Shown piece by piece: positions 25,806 through 39,800 of a DNA stretch of 64,000 bases. Position numbers and translations under genes: made by a program. Source of the stretch: Clusia tigrina (taxonomy: Eukaryota; Arthropoda; Insecta; Diptera; Clusiidae); assembly GCA_920105625.2 (NCBI GenBank), contig OV050030.1:429566240-429630239 (forward strand), given 5' to 3'. The notes under the pieces are model-generated. The model had not been told where the DNA came from, ran no database searches, and was given only the letters and a program-made list of their open reading frames with translations. Position 1 is the stretch's first letter; each line of letters starts with the position of its first letter.

Positions 25806-28800
25806 AATTCAAAATTGGCGTCCTTAGGTTCTTAAGAAGCCCACAAGCTAAAAATGGAACGTGCTTTGGAATGTTTAAGTTCAGATGCCGCGATTATTGG
25901 CAGCACTTACAATGTGTATCCTCCGGCATCAGACTAGCTGCCAGTCAGCTCTATCAATGCGAGCAGAAAGCGAAATGTTAACTTTCCTTTTCTACTGTAC
26001 TCGCCCTGGCCTCTTCAGCCAGCCATGCTGAATGTGTAGTCCTTGATGAAACTGAAACAGGGGAAAGTGAGAGAAAATGCAATGAACTATTCAAGCACTA
26101 TTTCGGTGGGAGGTGCATGGAGGCAAGTGTGCATTGCTGAAGACATATGCACCCAGACTTACACACACTCCCACACAGACTTTCCCATAATTTTGCTTGG
26201 ATTATGCCATTTATAGAAATAAATGCAATTTATTAAATTTTTCGGATTCTTGTTTATCAAATGTGGTATGGCAATGTCGCCTTATTTACGAGTATTCATC
26301 CATTCACAATTACGAAATTTCAAAAATACTCGAAAATAGATTGTATGGGCTTCAGCGCTTTATAGCAATTGCACCATATTTATATTTTAATTCGTGTCGT
26401 TTGTGTGGATGCATGTGAATTGCCTACCCGTTCCATTGTTTCTTGCTTTTGATTCACATTCTTAGTGCGCCGTGGGGTGGGTGTGGGTGAGAGACTGTCA
26501 CTTAACGTTGTGGGCGCGACCGACGGTCGCTCTGTCACTTCCCTTTCAATAAGCATTAAAATTAATTTGTGATCTTCCCTCACCGGCGGCTGGTCCAACA
26601 AGGAAGCGATTTCAGGCAAAATTCATCGAAATGTCGTAAAAGTGCTAAAAAGCATCGGATGCATTGGCAGAAGTGACAGCAGGAAGCTCTGTACTCAAAT
26701 GTGTCTGCACTTCCGCCGGACCCCTCCTTTGAGTGTGTAAATTTGCTGATGTGGCAATAAATGTATATGCGCAGAGGGCGTGGATTTGAGGGAATTCTCG
26801 GATGTAAGTGCAGCTAAGATTAGCAACTGCAGCTGAATATGCCGGCAGCAATTACTGAGCTGACAACTCGTTACGCACCAAGGGGCTCGTATTCAGTGGC
26901 TTAATTTGTGGGCGAACATGCTTCTACTGTATGCATTCTGTAATAGATGTCGTCCTCCGTGTGCTGTGGTAGTCTCATTCCGTTGCTATCTAAGATGTTG
27001 TTTCAAATGTCTGTTGATATAGACTAAATAAATGCTGCATGCTACTCTCCATTCATATCCGCATAGAACTAATTGGTCCCGACTAGTTTTGGTATATGAC
27101 TTATACCTAATATTATTATACACTCCAAATTCGTCCATAAATCCTCTTAGGATGTATTATGGATGTATGTAGGAGTGTATATTTACCGCCCATATTTTGC
27201 AAACAGTCTATTATGAAATATCAGAGTTATCAGCAGCTTGTAGGAAGCGTGGCCACGGATGGACAAGTGACCGGGCAATGCCAACTCGACCGAAGCGTAG
27301 CGGATCAAGAATACGTAATATTTCCAAACATGCCACGCCTTTTTTGCTTCTTATATGTACACTTTAACCCCATAAATATTAATGGAATACAAATTAAAAA
27401 GCAGCAGCTGGGGCACATTTGATTACTTCATCACAATTGTTGTTGTTCTTTATACTGTCTGGTTAACAAAATTCGCTGCTGATTTATTCCATGCACGTCT
27501 CTTAGCTCACATAACACAAGTGGCCATAGTAGTGGACATGTAGGAACGTAGGCGTGGACATGATCTCGCTCAACATCATTTAAACTTTCATAAAATTTGC
27601 AGCTACTTTTGATAATCGTATATTCAGCGCGGATCATTAGCTATCATATTTTCTATGTTGTTGTCGCCTGAAGCATGCAGTATTTTCCGAAAATTATGTG
27701 AGCATTTTCAATCGTGTGAAGCAATTCAAGAATACAGAAGCGAAAGCAACCAGCAGTCACTTTCATTCAGAATGAATGAGTGGTGTCTGTGACATCATAC
27801 CCTCCGTACCATATCTATGGGCACAATTTGGTCTATTTTTGTGCACAGACGACGGTGTTCGTGCCGTGGAGACAATTGTCTGTGGATTTACAGGAAATCG
27901 CTGAAATCTCATGAATCACGCGAGTAATGCGACGATTTACATCTGAGCAACGGATTTATCGGCTGACATGCAGGCGATGTTTTCTTTTAAAACAATTCGT
28001 AAGCGTCTGTTTGAAAATGTTAAATGACTGATAATTTATGACGGATGCGGGACGTGGCAGCCACTTTATTGAGCTGTTTTTTGCTCAACAAGCACATCAT
28101 TAACTTAAGTACCTACTCGCCACCTCTACAGCAAGCAGGTTGAATGTTCATTAAGTTCGCTCTTTATATGAAATTTCAGGAGAGACAACTCCAGATCACT
28201 ATGCCGAGCATTTCTTTACACTTCTTTAAACGCAAACAACTTCTTTTGTTCAGAACTGCCCGTTCACTTTAGCCATATTTAAGCCAGCTGGATGTTGCGA
28301 CGGGCATTTATCAACTGGTTAAGTCTGTTTTGGTGCGGGCAACACTTCCACACATAAGTCACTTTCCCGAGTTCCTCATTGTCGGAAGGCTTTAACATAT
28401 TTTTGTCATTTAAAATACAAAGTGCAACAATTAGACTTTCCGTAACATCTTCTTCCTCACTCATCGCAAAGCTGCGAAGGAGCTGATGGAGGATGAACCC
28501 AATAAAAATTGCATCTCCACTTTTAATAAGCATGCATTTTCATCACAAATAATATCAACTTTCTAATGTAGAAACGGATATTTTGGTGCTCAGAGTGAGC
28601 GCTTCGCAATTAGTGCCCAGCGAAGTAGTCAACATTTCCCAATGAGTGCGCAACACTTTCCATTGCGCCTACGTTGCCGCAAAGTTCATTGACACAATTC
28701 GAACCAGTCCGGCCGCCTCCATTCACATGCATTCCATCAAACATTTTCTATCTAACGCCAGAGCGCATTCGCATATTGACCATATTTTGCAGCACAGAAA

Positions 28801-31800
28801 TATAAAATTAAAATCTTTATTTTTAATCGGGTTTTCGCGTTATTTTCGGGCGTGTGTGACAAAATTCCACATAAAAATAATCTCAAAAAGAAATAAAATA
28901 AATTCCCCAAAAGAAAAAACTTCGCTGACGCCGCAAAGTGCATCCATCCACAGAACCGGACGCCCACACGAAATACACTCAAGCGGATGAGATGCGATAA
29001 TTTGCATTACTTCAGCAGAAAACGCTTCGCTTTCCTTTGCGATTGCTGAGCTCACGTAATGGCCATTGCGGAAGGCTGCAGGTATGGGAATGCTCTTTGC
29101 AATGGTTTCTCCTGTGTTGATGGAGTGCTGCAGAAGATGAGTAGAACAAATATGCATTGATTGTGTGGTTGTTCTGACTGTTTCTGATGCTGGTATGACA
29201 GTTATTGCTGTTAACACAATACGCATTTGTGGTGTAGTGTCGGTGGCAGGCGACACGCTATTCAGTTGTGACACTTTGGTTCGTCTCGTCATTTTTTGAA
29301 TTTCTTCCGTCAAATATTGTTCTATTTTAATGCCAACCGATTGAGGGTGGTGGGTGGCTACTAACTAGGCCAACTGTGGTTGTTTACTGGCACATACTAG
29401 AGGGACTGCAACACAGCTTTTTTGTTTGCGAAATTTATCGAACGGAGGCCAAAGCAACTGGATGCGTGTTGATGTGGATGTAGCTCCAGTTCTCTCTCCT
29501 GCCATAACAGTGCATACTAAAGCCACTACAACAGCGCCAGTTGCTCACATCAATAGAGCGTTCTAGGTGAGTGTAATGCGAAATTTTGTTGATTTGGATT
29601 TGCGTAAAACCAACATTTCACAGCCATGAAAATTGGAATTTGTTTGTTTTCCCATCTCTCAAATAGTGAGAATCCTTCAGTCAAATACGTTGGTGTACGC
29701 CGACAAATCTAACGTTGGATATGATTGGAAATAGTGGCAAACAATTGCGTAACTTTTGATGCCCAAGCTGAGTTCATGAACAAAGCGGTGACAATGCCAG
29801 AAAACTAGTGGAGCGGACATTTGCTCTGCTTTGTTACAATCAACGCACGCGATCAGTGATGAATGATTGATGAGCGCAATTTACACATGACCCTAAAGAT
29901 GTATTTTGCAAGGGGCAATATATCTTTGAATTTTCCTATTGGACAAGCTGGCAAATATTTTTTGTCAGATGTCATTTGCCAGCCTGGGAAAATTATCATA
30001 GAAGTGTACACGATCCCCAAACTAGAAACGTAGAAATCGAATTAATCAACCAATTTGCTTTCTATGCGAGAGACGCTTCGTGGCTTATGTGAAATGCTCG
30101 GTCTGCATTAATGGAATATTCCAAAACAACCGTACCTGTAGTAGAGATACCGTCGGTTCTTTGTCTCCGTATCACAGTGGGCCAATGGGTCTCCGAGTGC
30201 AATTTGGTTAATCTAACCTAACCTAACCTTGTCTCCCTTAGAACCTAAATCTCCCAATTCTCCATCGTTCGCATAAATCGTCCTTCGAGCTATGATTCGT
30301 GAGTCATTTTGGCCCGTTTGCAAGATACGGATCTGATCGGCGTTCGGTAAAATGACGTTATGTGCAGCATAGCACGTTCCGATTTGACGCCATTTACTGT
30401 GGTCTCATGCATATTTAGAAGAACAACAAATGGCACTAAAAGCAGGTAATTGTAACGGAAATGTTTCAGCGGGACCTCTGAAAACATTTCAACATATTTC
30501 ATAAGTGAAAGGTTGGACCAACAGCACTTCATTTTAAGGCGATGTTTCCTATGCGGGTTTGACGGGTACAATATTGAGAAGCAGGAAAAGAGCAGCTTAA
30601 TTTGTATGAATCATATCAGAATGGAGTTTCTTAAGCGGCAATCGTTTTCTTAAACTATTGATTTAGGAAATTTTTTTCCATTGATTTGTGCCTTGGCGCT
30701 GCTTACGTGCTACGAGTTCAAATGTGACTAGTTGAGTTGAGATACTGGGATTGTGTCTCAATCTCCTGAGTCAAAGTTTGAAAAGAATTTCAATGAAATC
30801 AATAGTGGCAATTTTATCAAATGTTTGGCGCAGTGATGTTCATTGCAGAATAGAATTCATAAAATCCTCCGAAAACTGGAACTGTTTGCCAAAAATAAAA
30901 AATTACGCGCAAAAATCATGAGTCACGAAGACCCAACCATTGAAAGTAACAACAATTTTCTTCATTCCAGAGATATATGGACTTGTATGAGGAGTTTTCT
31001 CATTCTCCACATGAAAACTGTCTGGAATCCTCAGCGGCTAAATTTAATGCTTTCGCTTGATATCAGTAGCCACCACTTCCCAATCCCCAATACTCGCAAT
31101 TGAATAGTCAAGTTCAAATGACAACTTTTCGATACTATTTTTCGAACTATTTCGATCTCATAATAAAATATCATCAATGCTCCTTTTTTGACATCGTTTC
31201 CTGCCGCTGCAATCCGCATTTTTCTTTATTGTGGTGATTGGCCATTTACTTTGCTGATTGTGACTGCTCGATTCAAACTAGCTCGCATTTAGACAAATGA
31301 AATTCAATTTAGATGTTTGTTATTTAAACGCTATAATCAGCACAACAGGAGCACAACTACATACCATCCCTTCGTCCGTCTCTCTTTCTCTGATTTTAAC
31401 CGGTGTATTTGGTGCTTCACATCCTTGCATTGACTGCCGGTACAAGGTATCAATGGAGCTCTAATTTATGCAAAAGCTCTGCCAATGACGGCAGAGTCAG
31501 ATAAAAAGACAATTTAAATCATATCTAAAGGAATGGCAGTTAATGGCACTCAAGGCGAGTGCCGAGTGGAGGACGAATAGATGGCTCCATGGCTGAGGAG
31601 CACAAAACCGCTGAAGTGCTGATGTGAGCTGCACTTGCAGTTGGGTTTTTATGTTGCCAAGTATGCGAAGAGGAGCCAATTAACAAACAGCAACGAAAAA
31701 ATGTCAACAATTTCCGAGACATCAACTATGAACCCATTAAGAATTCCACCACAGAGTTAACAATTGGGAACATGTGCGTCGGGGAGGCAAGAGATGAGGC

Positions 31801-32519
31801 TAGTTTATTCTGAAGTAATGAAGATGTCTAGAAAAATAAGATATAGAGTCATGCATATACATATGCAGCCCATTGGAACAGGATTTAACTATCAAGGGGA
31901 ATTTTTCTATTAGAATACCAAGCGTAAATATAAATCCAAAGAATTCACAATAGGACAAAAGGATTTTTCAAATTGTTTATTTATCTGCGGATCTCATTCT
32001 AGTTATCATATTATTCAAAGAAGAAGTTTTCGATAGCGATAGAGGAAGAACACTAGTTGCTGGTGGTATGGATTAAAAAGAGTATCGGCTTATTGTCTCT
32101 AATAAAAAAGTCTCCCTGAAGTACAAGTACTCTGGCGGGTCCACCAAAGAAGAACTAAGAACTCATTTCACTGTACAAAATAACACAGCGTAGCTTCGTA
32201 TTTAGTGTGCCCCTATGTATTTCGCTGATGGTACATTTTCCACTGGAATTATTGCCATAAGATATGGGTGCAGCATAGCGACCCAACTACATTACAATTA
32301 CTAACTCTCCATGCCTCTCAAATTCCCCACAACATTTAGTGGTGTGGTCCTGGATTCCACTTTGCTGGTCGACCTGCCATTTTTTCATCCGCCAAATTTT
32401 GTATCAGTAGGCCCTGACATTACTAATTAAATCGAAGAAAAATATAATAGGAAAAGTCGAACAATTTTTATACAGTCGAAAATTTTTCTTCGTAGCGGAC
32501 GCACCAAATAGAATTCGGC
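25806..32519. other. Intergenic stretch between the LINE region and the eight-exon gene
   Basis: About 6.7 kb without a supported gene. The only recognised piece is a LINE tail at 30110-30230. A 157-codon frame on the minus strand (29313-28840) has ordinary composition and no motif. It might be an exon, but I have no support for it. Distal enhancers are likely in such a stretch but not visible. Confidence 0.45.
30110..30230 (+). mobile_element. LINE 3'-end fragment with (CTAAC)n tail
   Basis: Contains GTATCACAGTGGGCCA, a short 3' UTR and the tail CTAACCTAACCTAACC. It shares the block with 8279 and the tail with 23440-23455. Confidence 0.6.
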
Positions 32520-32686
32520 TTTCCATATTTTTTCAACATTCTTTTTTTGATTTTTGTGGTTCAAATTCTAACCAATCTAACCGAGTCTTAGAAAATACCT
32601 GCAACTATTTTTGCAATCCGCGGATTTTCCGTTTAAACAATATAAAAAAATATCACCCGAAAAAAATTTGAAAAAATTATATAAAA
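32520..32686 (+). promoter_or_regulatory. Probable promoter/5' UTR of the eight-exon gene
   Basis: AT-rich sequence directly upstream of the ATG at 32687, with TATAAAAAAATAT at about 32641 and an A-rich leader. No clear initiator could be chosen. The ATG sits in AAAAATG, a usual fly context. Confidence 0.35.
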
Positions 32687-34862
32687 ATGAATGCAGAGGA
32701 AGCAGTCATGCCCAGTGCTCCGCAGGTGGAACAGGAGGTGGACGAAGAGACAAAGCCACAGTCGTCGTCGGAACCCCCAAAAGTGTCTTCGCAGCCGTTG
32801 TCTAGTTTCAGTGGCTTCAACACGGACGAGTTTCTAGCCAGAGTTAACATGAACGAAAAAATCAACGCCATTTTGCGTTCCCCGCCTCGATCGGCAAATG
32901 GCGTTCGTCAACGTTCGGTTTACACATCAATTTCATCGGCACCTGTGAGAATGATTTGACTTTTTCGTTCAAATATCCTTTTTTAACAATGTTTTTTCAC
33001 TTTAAAAAATTGTTAAATTTTACAAATTTTGCATAATTTTTTCCCAGCCACGTTTTAATCCGGCTGCCGCACCCTTCGTTGCGCAACAACAGTGCCCGTC
33101 TGGCAACGGTTACAACCCGAATATGACATCAGTCTTCGGGGGCAGCTTGACTCCGAAGGACTCTGTAAATCCTTCCACGGTTATGCAGCAGCGCCAGTTA
33201 CCGATGCCGATACACATGGGCGGCGCTTCTCCGCATCATTATGGCGGCTTCGAGTCGCCCCTAACCGGCCGCAGTATGGGCGGCATGGGTCGTATGATTA
33301 ACGCACGCTATCCGATGGCCCCGCCACCATCGCCACTGTACGGATTCGAAAGTGACTTGGTACGCATGGTAAGTGATTTTGTTCCCTTCTCTTTCGTCTC
33401 TGTGGAGAGATTCTTCGTCATGGGCACAATTAACCAGCTGATTCACAGCTGAGTTGGTAGGGAATATTCCAAAAGGGATTTTTTGAAAGTTTTTATTTTG
33501 AGACGTTGCATATTGTGAACGGGCTCTTTTATCTTGCGTCTTCGTGTCATAGCAACCAATAGCATCGTCGCCCCACGCTCAGCAATTTCCACAACCAATG
33601 CCGCCTCCGCCTTATGTAGTCAGCCGCATGGGAAATAGCCACCGCGGTTGTTTGGAGTACGACGCCGCAAACGCTTCTTGCCCGGGAGCCGGGCCGATTG
33701 CAATGACTAACGGCACAATTCAATTGCGTTTGCGCGACGGCATAAGGTAAGACTGTAATTCGGCAGATTATCTATATTTATAATATATACAAATTATATA
33801 TCTTTCATCACACATGCATACCATTTAGAATTGACATGACTTTGGATAAGGCTGTACGCGTGCTTAACCAACGCAGCATGGTGGCCATCGCTCTGTCACG
33901 CAACTGCAGCAACTCGGCTTTGATTCATCCGAACGGACGCGTCTTGCAGAGTGGCTCCAAGGTGGAACTGGTCACTTACGATGGCATGAAGACCAATAAC
34001 TACGTGTAAGTAGACGGGTGATTCTTAAGCTGTGCTTATTTTAATTGGTTTTGTGTTTCTGGGTAGCCGTTACGCAAAAATGTGGTACAAAGGTGTAAGT
34101 TTCACGAGCGAGTCGTGCGCCCTCATTTATTTGGTCGATACTGCTGGCACACGCACCACTACTGACACATTTACCGACTTGAGCAAGGATTATACACTAG
34201 CTGTGTTCTATGAGTAAGTAGTTCGAGTTTGCTGGGAAGTAACGTTGTTTCGCAACTGTTCCATTTGTTTGCAGTGATTCCCGCCACGGACCGTCCTTTG
34301 TGAAGGAGGCGAATGAGATAATACAAAGTTCCACATATTCTTGCACTGATGAGGGTACTGAGATATATGAAATCAACGGTTTTCGTATTACCCAGGCAGC
34401 CGACGGCCTAGTCAAGTAAGTTGCAATCAGTGAAATAGTAAGTAGCAACTTTGGAGAGCCACATGTCAATTTGTGGTCTGCTCCTACTGCTTCTCCAAAG
34501 TAGCTTTAAACATTACTGCTCATTGCTATAATTGCAATTCCCAATACAAAACACTTCTCTAACCCGCATGTCTCTCGCAGACTGACTCGCACTCACAACA
34601 AGTGCTTGATTCGAACTAGCCCTGGCAACGGCTCGGCCACTTTGACTACTCCGGGCATTCATTGCACTGCTTCATTGGGCAAAACTTCTCATTTGTTTGT
34701 CAGGTATGCGCCCCCTCAGCTTAACTTTTCCGCATTTAACCCTGCCACTTCTTCCACAGACGCAACGAAAAGCGCATGCACTTCGATGGCTCCTGTTTCA
34801 TCGTGCGCAATGCTGGCCACTCTGCCGGGTTCAATGAAAACAATCTGCTCATCGTCTACTAA
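32687..34862 (+). CDS. Conserved-looking eight-exon protein of unknown function, 487 aa
   Basis: Exons: 32687-32944, 33048-33368, 33553-33746, 33829-34005, 34067-34213, 34275-34415, 34581-34703 and 34760-34862. All junctions are GT-AG with consistent phases (0, 0, 2, 2, 2, 2, 2), and the sum is exactly 488 codons with stop. Residues 1 to about 235 are low-complexity: acidic/Ser start, then Pro-, Gly-, Met- and Gln-rich. Residues about 240-487 look folded, with many aromatic and charged residues (VRYAKMWYKGVSFTSESCA, AVFYDDSRHGPSFV, NGFRITQAADGLVK, MHFDGSCFIVRNAG) and no signal peptide or membrane segment. It ends NNLLIVY. I do not recognise the family and see no enzyme signature, and the gene name is left blank. 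The introns are short (about 55-185 bp), as in compact housekeeping or germline fly genes. Confidence 0.88.
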
Positions 34863-35760
34863 AACACGTTAGTTGACGCTCACGGAGGTGGAGAGGGAAG
34901 GAGGACGTCGAGGAAAGTTGTTGCGTTTACTTTAGTTAGTTTTAGGATATTTAATCATTGTCGCACATTTGGTGTTCATTGATCTAATGTCGCACATTTG
35001 GTGTTCATTGATCTAACGTACATTTGGTGCGTCGGGACGCAGCCCGTAGCTACTACTTATATACAAAATACACACTCATGTGTCCCATAGGCAAACAGGC
35101 CTTGCTGCTCTCGCACTAAATTTGGTTGCAAAGCCCACCTAATTTTAACAATTGCGTCCGCTGTATTTTTGAACAATTTTGCTGCAAGCACTTCAGCCTT
35201 TTTGCTGATGACGAAAAGTGATAGCGAATCGGCGTATGCCGTCGCGGAACAGAGAACGAAGAAGGATAACTTTGCCAGTTAGATGTTAATCGTGTTGCAG
35301 ATGTGAGTAGAGATGTGGAAAGTTATCCCGTATAGAATCAAGTTTTGTGGTCAGTGAGCGTCGCATGCAAACGCAATAGGAAGAAATAAACGAAAAGTAA
35401 GAACAAGAGAAAAGAAACAGAGATAAAGATAAAGAGAGTAGCAGCTGTTACAAATACCAAACATTCTTAAAGAGGATAGTATCTGTACGAGCTAGTCTTA
35501 ATCTTAGTTACTACATAAACACTACCACCAATCCGAACAGATCGACATCTACATATAAACACGAGTAGTACATGAAAACAACAACACGCTTTTGCTTTTG
35601 TAAAGAACGCTCAAATTTTGTTTAGTTTGTTTTGAATCATTTCCAACACCAATTTTCTTGTCATCATTTCTATTTAATTGAGCAATCTAAAATTTGGCAA
35701 TGATCTTTGTGAGAAAATGTGCTGTGAAATTTTAAGAATAATAATAAATTTTATCATGTA
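34863..35760 (+). other. 3' untranslated region of the eight-exon gene
   Basis: About 890 bp from the stop to AATAATAATAAATTTTATC (near 35740-35760), the first good polyadenylation signal. It contains a 29-bp duplication at 34959-35016. Confidence 0.6.
34959..35032 (+). repeat. 29-bp direct duplication in the 3' UTR
   Basis: Two exact copies of a unit starting TGTCGCACATTTGGTG and ending GATCTAA, then a partial third copy (GTACATTTGGTG). Confidence 0.85.
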
Positions 35761-36119
35761 TGGGTTAAGTTTTACGATTCTTTGGAGTTTTATTTATGCA
35801 AATGGAAGAGGCCATGAAGAAAGAGTTAGTAATGAATGATTGGGGCTTGGTTTAGAAGTTGTAACGCTTCAATTCTTTGATCAATTAATGCAATAACTAG
35901 TTATAGAAATTGGGAATGTGGTAGTTTCTCAATGGAGGGAAAATTCGTCGTCCTTTTAAACAAGGGAGTAGAACAGGGTTGAAAGATCTATTGTGATGTC
36001 CCTAAAATATGTGGTTAGTCTTATCTATACAGCTTCTATCGGGTTAATTTCCGACAGCAATTCATATATTTTGGAGGAATAAAGTTGAGGGATCTTGCTC
36101 ATATATAAGATATATTCTC

Positions 36120-36895
36120 CAAAACAACCGTATTTTGTGTGCCAATGGTCCGCAGTCCGTCAGGTTTTGGGATGCAGTGTGGTTTCGTCACTTTTTCTAC
36201 AGAATCGTCAGATGGCATCTGAATATAGACCCAACAACTTATAAATATGATAGTTGAGTATACAGTGTCGGCTTAAAGTGCCTGTGATGATTCTTAATTA
36301 ACTCCGAGGCATATTTATTAACTCTTTTAGCTCTTTTAGGATTAAAATCTCCCAGAAGTGCTTTGGACTTTCTTAATCCCGGAAGAGTTTTCCAGGTTTG
36401 ACTTCTTTCTGCAGCTGTACACTTCTTCAGCAGACCTCCAATAGTGTTGGATGATAGTCCACAGAAGGGTTTAGGGCCGTTGAAATAAGAGGCCGCAGAT
36501 TGCTAAGCTATCAGCTTTCTCATTTCTCTCTACTCTTATGTGGCCTGGTACCCACATTAGAGATGGTTTGTTTATAGTGAGGTCAGTTTCCCAAGTTTAG
36601 ACCTTGCCAAGGGGGAGATCAAACTTTTGAATGCTGCTTGACTATCGGATAGTATCATGATGTTTTTTCCCCTGATACATCCTGTCAATGTTGATCTGGG
36701 CACACCTTTCAATAGCGTGAGTCTCCGCTTGAAACCTGCTTGGGAAAGAACCCAGTGGTTCCCAGTAGTTGGTTATAGACACAAGTACTCCTGCCACAGT
36801 TTCGTCCATTGTCTTAGAACCGTCAGTATACATACCATAAGAAGGAGTTTTCTCCTGTAATTGTATACGTCTTAGTTAGTAAGTAAGGGAGAGAG
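36120..36895 (-). mobile_element. LINE RNase H fragment (LOA/Jockey-like)
   Basis: On the minus strand: MYTDGSKTMDE (RNase H D), FQAETHAIERCAQ (E), then after stops and shifts LMWVPGHIRVERNEKADSLA, the WVPGH...N-E-ADxLA motif at the end of RNase H domains. It has many stops, so it is an old fragment, followed by a degenerate 3' part. Confidence 0.75.
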
Positions 36896-39800
36896 ATTAT
36901 AAACAAAATTAAGTTCCAATGAAAATCCTCAAGTGAATAAAATAGAAATAAAAGTACGTGCTATGGAATGAGGACCGAAAATCGAATAAGTATTTTATTA
37001 GATTAATTTATTGTATAAAAGAAAGGTTTCGCACTAGCGAAGAAGAAGGTTTTATATTAAAGCAGGCTTAGGAATACCAGGGGATTTTAGCTTCACATAT
37101 AGTCGTCCAACCGCCGACGAGTCATTAAAGTAAAGTAGTTTTTAGTTTTGAGATCCGTCATGTCGAATGAATTATCCAAATAACGGAATCCTACGGAAAA
37201 CCGGGTGTATCATGAAGCGCCCATACCCAATCAGTTCATAGAGTTCAATATTCACACAGCCAGAATGAAATATGTAGTTATTCCCATATCTGCGGTATCA
37301 GGTGATGATGAATCCAGTCAAGAGGGCCACAGACGATTTCCAAACAAGCGGCAACGAACAAAATTACTTAAATAATTTAAGTAGCAAGTTCCAAAACGTT
37401 GACGCAGAAAAAAATTTGTGGCGATGCTGCTGTCTAATCGAGCCTGCTGGCAATTTAAAACCCTGCCAATATTGTGTCGTCGGTATTCATAACAATATTC
37501 TCAACGTTAGCCTATCAACGTATTCCTTCCACTGCACAAGAGATCTCTCAGATCGCGGTGCTCTCATAGCCTATTAAATAATATTCCTTCCATTGTTTAA
37601 ATAAGTTCGTGTACCACAAAGTTCTATAGAAGAGGCAATAGAGTAAACTAAGGGAATCTCCTAGGTTACTCTATTGCATAAATTAATGCTTACGAAGCAT
37701 TACAGGCATTAAATCATGTGACAGATGAACAAGAGAGGAAAAAGAATAAATGAGCTTACTAAGGTGAGATCGCTGCAAAAAACATTTTATGGTTTAAAAA
37801 TCATTTCAGATCCCAAATGCCAGGAGGTGTTTATTCACAAAGCAATCATACAAAATACGAAATTAATTCCTTTCGCATGCCTTTGAAATGAAATGAGCAA
37901 CAAACTGGCAATAAAAATAGCACGGTTGTAAAAGCGTAATTCATTTTGGAATTAGTTTTACGTCTAGTACCCCATGGGCAAATGTGCCCAGCAGGCGTAT
38001 CACCGTTAATCATGTAGAGAGCAGTTGTGGCGTGGCGCATATGGGTGATAAGGAACATGCCGCAAGGCATGAAATTGCGTATTTTTTCCAATTCGGAATC
38101 GTTTGGATCGACGTTGATGGAGCTGAATTTAATTGCACGTCAAATAGAATAGCTGCAATAATGAATCAGCTAAAGACTCCACCGGGATTCTCGTCTCATC
38201 GGGCGCAGTCTCATTAACGGCATTTGGCAAATTTTGATTACATTTGGGTGGAATCATTTTTATTATTCCACGTGCGTGTGAGCAGATGCCTAGACTTCTG
38301 TGTATTCAAATTCAATGTACTCAATTACAAGTTAAGAGCGTTTGGATGAAGGCTCCTGTAGCCTGTGTAAAATATACATTTAAAAATTGAAACAAAATTA
38401 TATGCAAAATGTTTAAACTTGACTACTTGCTCTGGGAAGGCAGTTAGGTGCTTAGGTAGGGATCCTCCAGCACAATATGGTGCAGAAAATGAGAACAATG
38501 AAATTTCCCAGGTAGATTTTTTTCTACTGAGTGCCGAACAAATTCAAATATCCTTATCTAAAGAATTATTTTGCGAATATTTGTTCTAAGGGGGGCAATC
38601 TACTTGAAACAAAAAATGCAGACTTGGAACTTCTGCACCCCGTAGGCGTTGTGCAGTCTTTAGCATAGATGTGGTACAGGCAGTACTGCGTTTCTGCCAA
38701 CTATCGAGAGAGCCTTCTTTACGTGGCAGGCAAAATTTTTCAACTCGCTTTTAAAAATTTCATTATAAATCACTTTGCTTGGTGTATGCACAGCGGGTGC
38801 AGCATGTCCTTGCTACCAGCAATCCATTGTGCAGGCGCTCTTATCGTGGGGTGCCGCCCAGCCTGAATGTCAGGAAAATTAATTTTAAGATGTTCTTGGC
38901 TGCAATTTGTGCACCAGCACGTTCCGTGCACTACTTTGGAGCAGCTTTCTTATGATAGCGTCGCAGTTTTGCAAGAATTTATATTGCCCATTCCTATTCA
39001 AGGCATTCCCTGCAACAAGTTACTTTGCCTAGATATCTCTACTCGAACACATGAACACCTTCCCATTTTAGGGAAATCTGTGTATAAGCTCTTTAAAGAG
39101 AATCACAGAACTGCTCACGGGTTCGGCTGCCTACACAGCGAAACGAAAGGGCTGGTTCTGGCACCGATTAAACACTTTGTGGGACATAGCCCGGGAAGCT
39201 GTAAGGTGCCAAAAAGAAGACTTAGGTAGATGCAGGCATTAATTGTGACCGCCTGTGCTTATCACACCGACTCCACGCTACGCTCTCCCCTCACAACCGC
39301 CCGCTTACCTCGTAAGTCACCGTAATCATATTATCGGCAAAATCTCCTAGCGTTTCTTCTCTGAAGTGCCCTGCCTTTCACGAACTTCTTCCTCAAATAA
39401 ATCAAATTGAGCGCCACAGCAACCATCAAATTAAATTCCCGTCCCTTTGCACAGACTCCCGCTGCCAATTTCGTTCAGAAGCAAAACATATTCATAAATG
39501 GTATGTTAGTGTTGGGGAATGGGTGACTGTTGCGTATTCCCTCCAAGGACTCCCTGAGTGTCTTCTGTCTTCGGTCTCAAATCGTTCAGAGCCTTCACTT
39601 TTTAGTGGCAGACAAGGCATTATTCTAGAAAAAAATCAAAGCTTTCAAACGGCATTTTAAGCAGTTTAAACAAAACGAAAGCTTCCTTCCGATTTACAAT
39701 TGAAGATGCTCAGTTGGGCAGCGGTGTGGTGGCGATGTCCTTGTTGTGCTTGCCGTGCCATGCTTTACCATGATTTGCCTTACTTCAAACGATTTTTTAC

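Noticed and set aside
28840..29313. 157-codon minus-strand frame
   Set aside because: No motif, no splice signals that fit a neighbour, and ordinary composition for chance open frames of this genome. It could be an exon but I have no support.
37635..37677. microRNA precursor
   Set aside because: The hairpin is only about 43 bases with a 12-bp stem, too short for a precursor.
38867..39229. 120-codon plus-strand frame
   Set aside because: Starts with ATG and looks protein-like, but there is no recognisable family, promoter or splice context.
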